From assembly GCA_026120185.1 (NCBI GenBank), contig JANUWF010001101.1, positions 2,914,001-2,978,000 of the forward strand: a DNA stretch of 64,000 nt. The letters run 5' to 3'. Shown in pieces: positions 50,607 to 60,825 of this stretch (position 1 is its first letter; each line of letters starts with the position of its first letter). Origin of the DNA: Voacanga thouarsii. Lineage: Eukaryota; Streptophyta; Magnoliopsida; Gentianales; Apocynaceae. A program made the translations under genes and the position numbers. The notes below the pieces were generated by a model. That model was not told the DNA's origin. It made no database searches and saw nothing but the letters and a program-made list of their open reading frames with translations.

Positions 50607-52204
50607 TGTAACACCCCGCTACCTAAGCCTGCCAGGGCCGGGGATGTCGCCCCGTCCAAAGGGCAAGGGGTCTTTATAACTAAGTCACATAAATAAAATA
50701 GCGGAATAAAAATAATACTTTAACTTAAAATTTATTACATCCCAGGAATAAATCCAAGAATGAATCCATGAATTCCCAAAACAAATCCATAAGTAAAATT
50801 ATCCACTCTCAACTCCCCAAAGTAACACCTATAAATAAATGACAACATTCTCTTCCAAGGCAGGTAACACTAGCTACACATCCCCATAGCAGGATCGACC
50901 TGAAATCATGGTAAAAGGTGGTGAGACAGAAATCTCAGTAAGTCCGTGTGTGCTTTGAGTGTCCAGTGAAAATAGTTCGTGAATGCAAAGTATAAAACCT
51001 TTATAAGAGAAATACTGGAAAGCACTAAACATTAGTCAAGAGCAAGAGTGGTGTTTTGGCTTTTCCAATCATACCTAATCAATAAAATCAACCACTCAAA
51101 AGAAATGATCATGGGTTACCACACGTGGGGGCCCCATAACCGGTCAGAATGCCGACACTTTGTGTAAACTGACAAAAAAGGTAGGTAATCTACTTACCGG
51201 GCAAGATACTCCTCATTCTCTATACCCAAACAACAACCGGTTGTCCATTTCGCCAAAACACAGTCACTTGATTGAAAAATAAACAACTGCTAGCTCGGAC
51301 CGGCACGACCTACTGGACTGACATCTTATCCGGGAAGGACTCACCCCTCAGAGGTGGCCACCTACTGAGAGACTCACCCTAACCCTTCAACGACTAGTCC
51401 TAGCAGTCCACTCTTATTGAGTACTCAACGACATTTCCCACTTGGGAGAAAATGAATAAAACACTGTTCCACATGGAAAATCAATTAAGCGTTTCCAAAG
51501 TCTTTGTCAAATTCAGTTTTGGAAAGAGTTTTGAGATTGAGCAAACCTGCTAATTGATTTTCAAATAATTTATTTTTCTGAAAAAAGAAAGAAGTTAATC
51601 CTCAATTGCCTTTGCAGAACTGAGTGTCCATGCACTCTACATTTGGCTAACCATAATAAACATTTTACATCAATCAGGTTTTATGCAGGAGCTTACCTAA
51701 TTCTTGCTCACAATAAAAGGTCTCCAACAGCTGACCTAACCTCGCATGGGCAAATACAAACCACAATCAAACTCAAGCCAAAATCCACTTTCTCAATTTA
51801 AAACAACTCAACTTATGCTATCATGATCCTAGTGTCCCAAGCTTTTAAGGCCAAACGATAAATAAATAGGTCTATAAGCTAAGCCTAATTTGATATTTAA
51901 AATAATTAATGTTTTGAGAAATAAGTACTAATAAGTTGAAGGTTTAAATCTTGTTAAGATGAATTCAGAGTTTAATTGGTGACAAGTCTTAGGTATTAGG
52001 TAAAATAATGATTTATTAATAATTAATTGCTAGAAATAATTGATAACTAAAATTAGTTGAAAATGAATTTTAATGAGTCTTGATTGAAAGGTGATATATA
52101 AATTTTAATAGGTTTTGGTTAAAAGATAATAATTAAATTTTAATACTAAACATTTTACTTATTATGATTATTTTCATAAAAAGGCTTTAGTTGATTTTAT
52201 CATT

Positions 52205-52237
<33 letters not shown>

Positions 52238-52987
52238 TATTTTTCTAGCAAAAGCTATTATTTATTTGACTAAAATATCCTTATTATATATATTAATCCA
52301 AATCTATCTTTCCTAAGGTTTTTCCGAAATTACTAGCAAAAATCATAATATTAAATATTTTATTGAAGGAATAAAATTAACTTAGGGACAACTAGATAAT
52401 GACCATAGTTCTATTGCTAACCATAATCATGAACATTTACAACCCTTCAATTCATCAAATCATCCAAATTATGCTTATAAGCATAGATCTAAATTTTCTA
52501 AGGCATGATCTAGCCTTTACTAGCATAAATATAACCATGGCTTTAATAATCACACAAGAATATAAATTCTATTCTTCATAGATGGCATAATCTCTAGCAT
52601 ACTTGATCATGGAGACATGCATTAAACCCTAAAACATCACACAATCAACCAAGATAATCCTTGATGCATAAATCCCATCTCCACCATATTCATACATATA
52701 TTCATATTTCACTCACAACTCATCACAACAATATATACTCAAACCGCATTCATGATTCATCCTCTATCAACATCATTCTAGAGACATGAATCTACAATTT
52801 AAAAGAAAGGTTAAAAAGAATTACTTGATTGATGAAAACCTTGAAGTAGTTTCAAATGAATCTCAACTTCTAGATGACTAGATCCGTCCAAGGAAGATGG
52901 AGAAAGCATAGCCATTGGAGAAGAAGCCATTCAGCTAAGAGAGAGAGAGAGAGAGACAGAGAGGGAGAGAGACCATTAGTATGTTTA

Positions 52988-53025
<38 letters not shown>

Positions 53026-54940
53026 TTAGAGATCAAGATTAGAGAAGATGACGTTGTTAGAAACCTTGAAGGTGTTCTTGAGCCTTCACAAAACTTCTGA
53101 TTTTTTATCCAAAAGAGCAAGTTGGATTTGGGTGTTTGATGTTAAAATTGGTGTGGATGGACTCACAGCAGTGAATAGATGAAATCTGAAATTTTTAGAA
53201 GAAGTTTGGAGTGATTTGGAGAGGTATTAGACAAAAAGGAAGGAGTAGGTGTTCTTGGTGTGCTATGTGTTCTTGAAGGTTGAAGAGAGTAGATAGGTTT
53301 TGTTCAAGGCTGGCCGAATTTCTAAAGGGATTAGGGCTGCCAAATTGTTTGTTGGGTTTTGGAAGATGATTTTCTGGTTTGGAAGGGAAAAGGAAAGGCT
53401 AGTTGTTGAAACCCCTCAAGAATATTTTTGGGAAGCAAATTTGGAAACTAAATACTACAAGAATATCTTTGATTGTTGGAGAGCTTTTGGGAAGCTGCCA
53501 TGGCCGAATTTCTGTGCAGTGTTTCTACTGGATGAAAGCTGATTCAAGGAGGCTAAGGGTGGCCGAAAATAAAGAGTATAATGGTGAAGGAAAGGTCTGG
53601 TTGTTTGAGGGATATTTTATGGAAGGTTGCTAAATTATGGTGGCTGGAATTTTGGTATCCAAATCAAGGCATGATTGCAGAGATTTGTTGGAGAGATTTT
53701 TGGGCAGCCATGTTTGAATTTCGTGCAGGAGCTTGGGGAAGACAATGGAGCTCTGATCATGGCTGCTTAAGAGTGGTTTGTATAGAAGAAATCTAGAGTT
53801 TCGGCTAGGGATGAATTAGGAAACAAAGTTGGAAATTTTCCCTGAAGAGAATTTTCGCAAGGCTAGAATTTCTGGACAGTTTTCGGCTGCCACTTTCTAG
53901 TCAGCTTGCAGAGAGTTTGATGGAGATTTCAGAGGTCTTTCAAGGCTGGTATCCAGCCTTCTTTATGGAGGAAAAACGTTGTTAAGATGCTGAACAAAAA
54001 TTGAAAGAAAACAGCTTGGTTTCGGACCTCCAAAGCTGCGAATTCAACCAGAAATTTCTCTGGTTTTGCAGAGCATTTGTGCAGTCTGAAAATGGCTAGA
54101 ATAATTTAGGTTTCAAGATGATAAAATGGGCCATTTTTTGGCAGCATTTGGGAGGGAATATTGGCTCAGAATTTCGACACCTTGAAGGCACAAGAAGCTG
54201 GAAAAATTTCAATTCATGACATGAAGGAAAATAAACCTAGCAAGAGTGAAATTTTTAGAAAGTTCACTAGGGGAATTAATTCACTTCGAATCCTTCCCCA
54301 TCTCTTCCATGGTTTTGGTTTATAAGATGTATTTCACTAAGACATTTTGAACCTTCAAAGCCACATCATATTGCTGGAATTTTCCTAGAATAAAATTGGT
54401 TTGAACAAATTGAACAAACTAATGAATTGAGAGATAGGAAAAATTAAGGATCAAGAGGAAATGAATTCCCCTTAGGAATTTTGTTTTGTGTAGAGCAAAA
54501 GAATAGGATTAGGATACTCCTATCATGTCTCTATTAGGACAACATCTCTACCCTATTCCAAAGCACACAAGGCCGAAAATTTCACTTCCCAAGCAAAAAT
54601 GAAATTTAATCATTCTAAAGCTCCTATGATGGAATTTGAACCCAAGACCTCAATATTTAATTTCAAAGCTCTAACCATTAAACCACAACAACTCTCGTTT
54701 TTATTTTCTCTCTAAAAAAATATTTTCCTATTTAATCCTCAAGCTATCTCCATTTTTCCACCTCAAGCAAAAATTACCATTTTGCCATTCTCAATCAATA
54801 CTCACAATCAAGCCTTCGAGACAATAAAACTCAAATCCAAAGTACATAAAATCATATAAAAATATATTCAAACATGCAATAAAGTATGATATGCATCCCA
54901 ACCCCCTTACTCTAAGGTTGGTTTTGACTGGGGTTTCACA
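50607..54940 (-). mobile_element. Right LTR of array C, full length
   Basis: 4334 bp, from TGTAACACC to GGTTTCACA, followed directly by the target duplication CTTCC. It is the 5' LTR of the right unit. The (TA)n runs at about 52216-52238 and 52990-53023 differ in length from those of the middle LTR. Confidence 0.92.
54625..54693 (-). other. tRNA-like segment (A and B box) in the right LTR
   Basis: The minus strand has TGGTTTAATGGTTAGAGC (54668-54685) and GGGTTCAAATTCC (54631-54643). The A-box-like part fits the tRNA consensus slightly better here than in the middle LTR. Confidence 0.45.
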
Positions 54941-54945
54941 CTTCC

Positions 54946-55302
54946 TCTCTGGTTTTCTCTTCAACGTTCTTTCTCTTCCTTCTCTCTGGTAGAGTGATTT
55001 TATCCAAGAAAGGAGCTCTCACCAAGCTAACGCCTAGAGTAAGGTAGAGTCAAACTCCAAATGATAAAGAGAAGAAGCTTGGAGATGCTTAATGCATAGG
55101 TGTAGAAGATTGGCCGGAGTTCCAGTTGAACAGCAGGTGCCTCCTTCTCCCCTTCCAACACAAGAGGTTCCTGTGCAACCCAACCCCTCGTTGGTTGATC
55201 CGTGACCAATAGGAAAAGTAAGTACTCTCTCTTAGATGTGGCTTAGAAAATTGAAAATTTTTCGCTGCGGTTTTCCTTTGATAGGTTTCTACGATTCCTT
55301 CA
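54946..55302 (+). mobile_element. 5' LTR of copia B, second part
   Basis: Continues from 34006 across the gypsy array and aligns with 62295-62651 of the 3' LTR (GGTAGAGTGATTTTATCCAA, GAGAAGAAGCTTGGAG). It ends ATTCCTTCA at 55302, the same terminal motif as the LTR of copia A. Confidence 0.88.
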
Positions 55303-56963
55303 AGTCGTATAAGAGATATAGTTTTCATCTAGGAGCATGCACTAGGGTTAAAAATGAAAAATGTGGTTTCTTTACTACTAACAAATGAATCTTTTTTGAA
55401 TTCATGTGATCCCTCATATATTAGTTTCTAGAGTTCATGTACACCTTGCGGTTAGAGACATATAATCATGTATTCTAATGATTTTTCCATTATTTTCTGG
55501 TTTTAAGTAGATTCATTGTACACCTAACGGTTAGAGGCATAGACACTTATAAAGGCATGTTTTTATGCCTAGTTTAGTATTTCGTTGTATTCTTTTAACC
55601 TGTAAATCTTGGGGACTAAAGAACATGATTGCTGAAATTTTTTTAGGGGCAAAAAATGTCTAAAAAGTTGGATTTTTCCAGAAATCGGTGAACTCCAGAA
55701 TGGATCTAGCACCAAGTGGGCCGATCGGACCAGGCGCCAAGTCCATTCTGCCTAATCGGAGTTTTTGGAGAAACAGTTTGGACTCGGCGCCTGGTGGACC
55801 CAATAGACCAGGCGCCAGGTCTATTTTGTCCAGAAGCAGTTGTGCGTAAATTGTCCAAGATAAGAAGAGCACTATAGAAGTTATGTACCTTAATTATTTC
55901 CTTGATGTAATCATGTTTTGAAACCATTGTATGAGGTTAATTTTTTATAATAGTTTTATTTATCTATGGATGAATAATTTGCATGAAAATAAATAGTAAA
56001 GGATAGAACCACCTTAGAATTAAATAAGATCATTAATTTTTAATTGATGATGTTTAATCCATTGTTTGGTAACTTAAGAGTAAATGAATAGTTTGAGCAT
56101 GAAAAAGTTTATTTTTGTTATCATGCTTATTTCATTTTTGTGATCAAATGCGCGAGTTCTTGTGAAACTAGAGTCTCATTGGATATGACAGTTTTTTGAT
56201 AAAATGCTTTAATCTAAGAAACTTTAAAAATAAAAAAGTTCATGGTTTATTCTCTTAAAGGGTATAGTCTTTGACATAGAGAATAATGTTGAATTTCAGG
56301 TTATTTATTAGAAGTTTTATTTAGCTATTAACTTGGAATAGTAAAATAAATTCATAGTTTATTCTCTCAAATGATTTAATCATTGACATAGAGAATAGTA
56401 TTAAATTTTAGATTTTTACTAAAGTTAACAAAACCATAAGATTATAGAAAACGTTTTTTTTTGGCTTAAAACTCTATTTTCAATAAAAGATTAAGTGAGA
56501 AAGGGGTCCAATGTCCCTATAGCTTCCATCACAACTCTTATTAGAAATAGTGGATTTTCTTGTGTCATTCTGAGCATGACCCCTTATAGGATGGATTTTC
56601 ACAAGTATCTAGAACTAATAAAAGAGTAAAATTAAAAGCTTGCGATGTTTGCTGGGATCAATCAACCTACGTTGGACGTTTTTAGCATTAGATTGTCCGT
56701 AGTGGTATGAATTAATGGCATCCTATCGGTGGAATTTTTTCTAGACCATTACCTATTTTAGGAAGTTTTGATTTGTGATGGTTATACACTTAACTTAGGA
56801 TGCTATTAATCTTCCTACAAAGCTCTGTTAGCTTTTTTTAAGAGCCAAGCTATTTATACTATTGATAATGGTTTTAAGAGTTATCTATTATCAAAGAAAT
56901 AATATAAAGAATGTGCATTTTATTTTTGGCAAACTAAATGAATTTTTTTTTGCAATATTTCAG
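55218..56963 (+). other. Possible intron spanning the LTR end and leader of copia B
   Basis: A canonical donor GTAAGT is at 55218 (AAAA/GTAAGTA), inside the LTR. The acceptor TTTTTTTTTGCAATATTTCAG ends at 56963, two bases before the gag ATG. The donor is kept in the 3' LTR (62567), and element D has a T-tract plus CAACAG at the matching acceptor position (29074-29075, minus). Confidence 0.35.
55304..55316 (+). other. Decayed primer-binding site of copia B
   Basis: The bases after the LTR (GTCGTATAAGAGA) match the tRNA-iMet site of copia A at about ten of thirteen positions when aligned at the LTR ends. The changes look like accumulated mutation. Confidence 0.55.
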
Positions 56964-56965
56964 AA
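55317..56965 (+). mobile_element. Leader of copia B
   Basis: About 1.65 kb without coding sequence. It matches the leaders of A (62657-64000) and D (29076-30107, reverse). It contains a GC-rich block at about 55695-55825 with three GGCGCC palindromes and ends in an acceptor-like tract TTGCAATATTTCAG directly before the gag ATG. Confidence 0.75.
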
Positions 56966-57815
56966 ATGTCTAGTTTCAGTCCATTGTCAATCATTCCCAA
57001 GGAGAATAAGTTGACAGGCCCAAATTATGTAGACTAGAAGAGGAACCTGAATATTGTACTCACTGCCGAGGAGTATAAGTATATTCTTACGGATCCCCGT
57101 ACTGATCAAGATCGAGAGGCCGAGAAGGTATGGAAGAAAGCTAACAAGATGGCTAAGTACTACATGTTGGCTTTCATGTCTAGTGTGCTTCAATCTAAGC
57201 AATGAGCATATTGCCATTGTGTACGACATATATTTGTCACTGCGTATCATATTTGTTGATAAGAGCCTGCCCACAAGATAGGAAGCTCTTAGGGCAATCA
57301 TGAACACTAGGATGGATGAGGGATTATCGGCTAGAGAGCATCTGCTCAAAATGATTGCCTACTTCGAGGAGGCCGAGGTCCTAGAAGCAACGATAGATCC
57401 TAAGAACTAAATTAATATGGTTTTTGAAACTCTACCTGATTCATATTCTCAATTCAAGTTGAACTACAACATAAACTAGTTGAATATGTATCTCACGGAG
57501 CTTATGAAAGAGCTCCAGGCAATAGAGAAGATCATGAAGCTCGTGTCAAAGGTTTTAGTCTCTCGTTCTACTTTTTCTTCTGGAATTAAGGCAAAGCATA
57601 ATAAATTTAAGAAAAGGAAGGTCCAGAACAACGTAAGGGCCCAGCCCAAAGCATTTTGTCAGGCTAAGCCCAACGGGAAGCCCAAAGGCAAATGCTTCAA
57701 GTGTGGCAAGAAGGGGCATTGGAAGAAAGATTGTCCGGACTTCTTAGCCAATTCTACTTCAGGCATTACTCTAAACCTAGAGTCTATTTTGGTGGTTGGA
57801 TCAATATCTTCCTAG
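56966..57815 (+). pseudogene. Copia B gag (broken)
   Basis: Starts at ATG 56966-56968. The first frame has a UBN2-type N-terminus (KRNLNIVLTAEEYKYIL) interrupted by TAG at codon 24, where Trp is expected before KRNL. The frame shifts near 57200. The part 57480-57815 (YLTELMKELQAIEKIMK) ends with an intact CCHC knuckle CFKCGKKGHWKKDC. Gag packages element RNA. Confidence 0.78.
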
Positions 57816-58140
57816 ATAGTTGATTCTGGAGTCATTGACTATGTTTGTAACTCTTTATAGGGGTTCAAAAGGATAATGAGAGTCAGCAAAGGTGAGCATG
57901 GACTTCAAATAGGCAATGGAGAAAGAATATTGGTTGAAGCAGTGAGAGATCTTGAGTTTATTTTTTATTGTAATAGGAAGTTAATTTTAAAAGATATTTT
58001 ATATGTTTCTTATTTTAAATAGAATTTGATTTCAGTTTCTAAATTGATGAATTAAGAAAACATGTATGAAAATCTTGTTTATATACATCATATTAAAAAT
58101 CAAGTAAACAATATTCCAACTAAACCTGAAAATAAAAAGA
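57816..58140 (+). pseudogene. Copia B protease remnant
   Basis: Just after the knuckle, a TAG and then IVDSGVIDYVCN match the copia retropepsin active-site region (normally LDSGA-x-x-HVC). Further stops follow before the pre-integrase block. No intact protease is possible. Confidence 0.55.
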
Positions 58141-58790
58141 GAAAGGCCATATCAAATGACTCATATTTGTGGCATCTAAGATTGTGACATATAAATCCTA
58201 ATCGGATTCAGAGGTTAATCCATGATGGGCCTTTAGGTTCATTAAGATTAGAAGAATAGCCTCAATGTGAATCTTGCCTTAAAGGTAAAATGACCAAAAG
58301 GTCCTTTACCAAAAAGGCAGATAAAGCCATAGAAATACTAGCACTAGTTCATACAGATATTTGTGGTCTGATAACTACACCAGCTAGAGGAGACTATGAA
58401 TACTTCATCACTTTCACAGATGATCACATTCGTTTTGATTACATTTATCTGATGAGGTGTAAGTATGACTCTTTTGATAAATTCAAAGAGTTTAAGGTTG
58501 AAGTGGAGCATCAAATAGGTAAATTAATTAAAACTTTGAGATTGGATCGCGGTGGAGAGTACCTGCTCGGTGAGTTTAAGGACTACTTGGCATATCACGA
58601 TACAGTATCACAGTTAATTGCGCCTGGGACTCCCCAGCAGAACGGAGTAATTGAGAGAAGAAATAGAAATTTAAAGGAAATGATCAGAAGCATGATAAGT
58701 CATGCATCTCTTCCTTTTTTCTTTTTGGGGGTATGCCTTAAAAATAGCGGCATATATTTTGAATTTGGTACCTTCCAAATCAGTACCTAG
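58140..58790 (+). pseudogene. Copia B integrase
   Basis: A pre-integrase block (YLWHLRL, then HINPNRIQRL) near 58165-58215 is cut by a stop. The frame 58290-58790 holds the DDE core: LVHTDICGLITTPARG (first D), FITFTDDH, LRLDRGGEYL, and TPQQNGVIERRNRNLKEM (the E). The frame ends inside the C-terminal half. Relative to RT the frame differs, so a frameshift lies between 58790 and 59183. Confidence 0.8.
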
Positions 58791-59159
58791 GACATCCTAT
58801 GAGATGTGGACTGGACAAAAGCCCAGTCTAAACTATTTCAAGATATGGTGTTGTCCAACTTATGTATTGACAAAATGAAGTAAGTTGGAACCAAGATTAG
58901 AGTTATTCTACTTCGTTAGGTATCTAAAAGGAATAAAAGGTGAATATTTCTATTATCCTCAAGAGCATAAAGTACTTATTAGTACTAATGCTAGATACTT
59001 ATACGATGAACAAGTTACATCTACCACGGGTCAAGTAGAATATAGTTAGAAGAGAAGTTGGTCACTGATTCAACTTCAGGTACTTCTAACACCCCGATTG
59101 AGGAACCAAGAGAAATACTACCAGATATTCCTATACAACTTGAGCCTTGTCATAGAGGG

Positions 59160-60095
59160 AAGATCACAAGAGTTCCAGAAAAATGGACGGAGAGATCTAT
59201 GATCTAGTTTCTAATCATCAGGAACAATATCCCACTAGGTACGAGAAGGCTATTGTTGATGCTAATGCAAACAAATGGCAGCTAGCTATGAATGCTGAGA
59301 TTGAGTTCATGTACCTCAATCAGATCTGGGATCTTGTCACTGTACTTGATGGGATAAAATTCATTGGGTGTAAGTGGGTATTCAAGAGGAAGAAATGTGC
59401 AGATGGAAAGGTTGAACCCTATAAAGCAAGGTTGGTTGCTAAAGGTTATACTTAGAAAGAAGAGATCGATTATGAGGAAACCTTTTTACCAACAGCCATG
59501 CTTAAGTCTATTCGAATTCTTTTAGCCATTGCATGTCATTATGACTACGAGATATAGCAAATGTATGTCAAGACGGCTTTCTTAAATGGCTATCTTAGCA
59601 AATATATCTATATATCCTAGCTAGAAGGTTTTGTTACTAGAGATCAAGAACAAATGATTTGTAAGCTTAAGAAGTCCATCTATGGACTTGAGCAAGTGTC
59701 ACGAGTATGGAACATACATTTTGATGAAACCATGAAATCTTATGATTTTATTCAAAACGTAGATGAACCATGTGTGTATAGAAAATCAGATAGTGGCAAA
59801 GTTATTTTCTTAGTACTTTATGTAAATGATATTCTACTTATTGAAAATGATGTAGGTACATTGTCATCCATTAAAGTTTGGCTATCTAGTTAATTTAGCA
59901 TGAAAGACAAGGGAGAAGCTAGCTACATTCTAGGTATTAAGCTTTTTAGAGATAAGAAGCAAAGAATATTAGGCTTATCTCAATCTGCTTACATTGATAA
60001 GATATTGGTCAAATACAACATGGATCAATGTAAAGGGGCTATTATACTCTTTAGACATAGATTATCCTTATTTTCCAAGCAGTGTCTTTAGATAT
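59160..60095 (+). pseudogene. Copia B reverse transcriptase (dead)
   Basis: RVT_2 signature: WQLAMNAEIEFMYLNQIWDL, KFIGCKWVFKRKK, ARLVAKGYT, then after a stop ILLAIACHYDYEI, VKTAFLNGYL and LKKSIYGLEQVSRVWN. The catalytic motif reads YVND, because the third codon at 59825-59827 is AAT where Asp is required. TAG or TAA stops occur at about 59454, 59558, 59618, 59891 and 60089, all in one frame. Confidence 0.82.
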
Positions 60096-60119
60096 AGAAA
60101 GACTTGCAAAAAATGAGCT

Positions 60120-60770
60120 AGATCATTTATGCTTCAGCTGTGGGAAGTCTTATGTATGCTATAATTTGTACTAGGCCGGATATCTGCTTTGTAGCAGGCA
60201 TGGTTAGTAAATATCAGTCAAACCAAGGGGAATCTCGCTGGCAAGCCGTAAAGCATATACTCAAATATCTCAAGGAAACGAAAGATTATATGCTTATATA
60301 TCGCGCTAATGATTTGGTTCCTACCGGTTACACAGACTTAGATTTTCAGGTAGATAAAGATGGAAGAAAATATACTAGTAGATATGTCTTCACTTTGTCT
60401 AAAGGAGCAATTTCATGAAGAAGTATCAAGCAATCTTGCACTGCTGATTCTATCATGGAAGCTGAGTACGTTGCTGCTTCAGAAGCTTCTAAAGAAGCAG
60501 TGTGGCTTTGAAAGTTTCTCATAGAACTTAGAGTAGTACCGCACTTGGATAGGCCTATCACCATTTATTGTGACAACTCTGGAGCGATATCACAATGCAC
60601 AAAACCTCAAAACCATGGAAAGGGCAAGTATATAAAGAGGAAGTATCACTTCACCCGAGAGTTCATCCAGAAACGGGATATTGTGGTCAATCAAATTTCC
60701 TCTGTCAGTAATCTGGCAGATCCTTTTACCAATCCTTTGACAAAAAAGGTGTTTCGCAGACACTAAGATG
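60120..60770 (+). pseudogene. Copia B RNase H region
   Basis: One frame from MGSLMYAIICTRPDICFVAG (60140) through SRWQAVKHILKYLKETKDY, TGYTDLDFQVDKDGRK, SIMEAEYVAASEASKEAVWL, TIYCDNSGAISQC and ADPFTNPLTKKVFRRH. TGA stops at about 60416-60418 and 60510-60512 replace Trp codons. It ends 60 bases before the 3' LTR. Confidence 0.82.
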
Positions 60771-60810
60771 TCATAGGGGTAGACACTTATGGCCTTTCTT
60801 AATCTTTGTA

Positions 60811-60825
60811 GTGCAAGTGAGAAAT
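60811..60825 (+). other. Polypurine tract of copia B
   Basis: GTGCAAGTGAGAAAT directly before the LTR start TGTTGG. The family form is GCAAGTGGGAGAT or close to it. Confidence 0.6.

Larger units (their letters stand above)
34007..54940 (-). mobile_element. Gypsy/chromovirus array C: LTR-internal-LTR-internal-LTR
   Basis: Three LTRs (34007-35834, 40874-45192, 50607-54940) and two complete-length internal regions (35835-40873 and 45193-50606), all on the minus strand, lie inside a single pair of target duplications. Primer sites and polypurine tracts sit at the right edges of both internal regions. The chromodomain at the end of pol, the 4.3 kb LTR and the tRNA-iMet primer fit the Del/Tekay chromoviruses. 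The middle LTR serves as 3' LTR for the right unit and as 5' LTR for the left unit. Confidence 0.9.
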
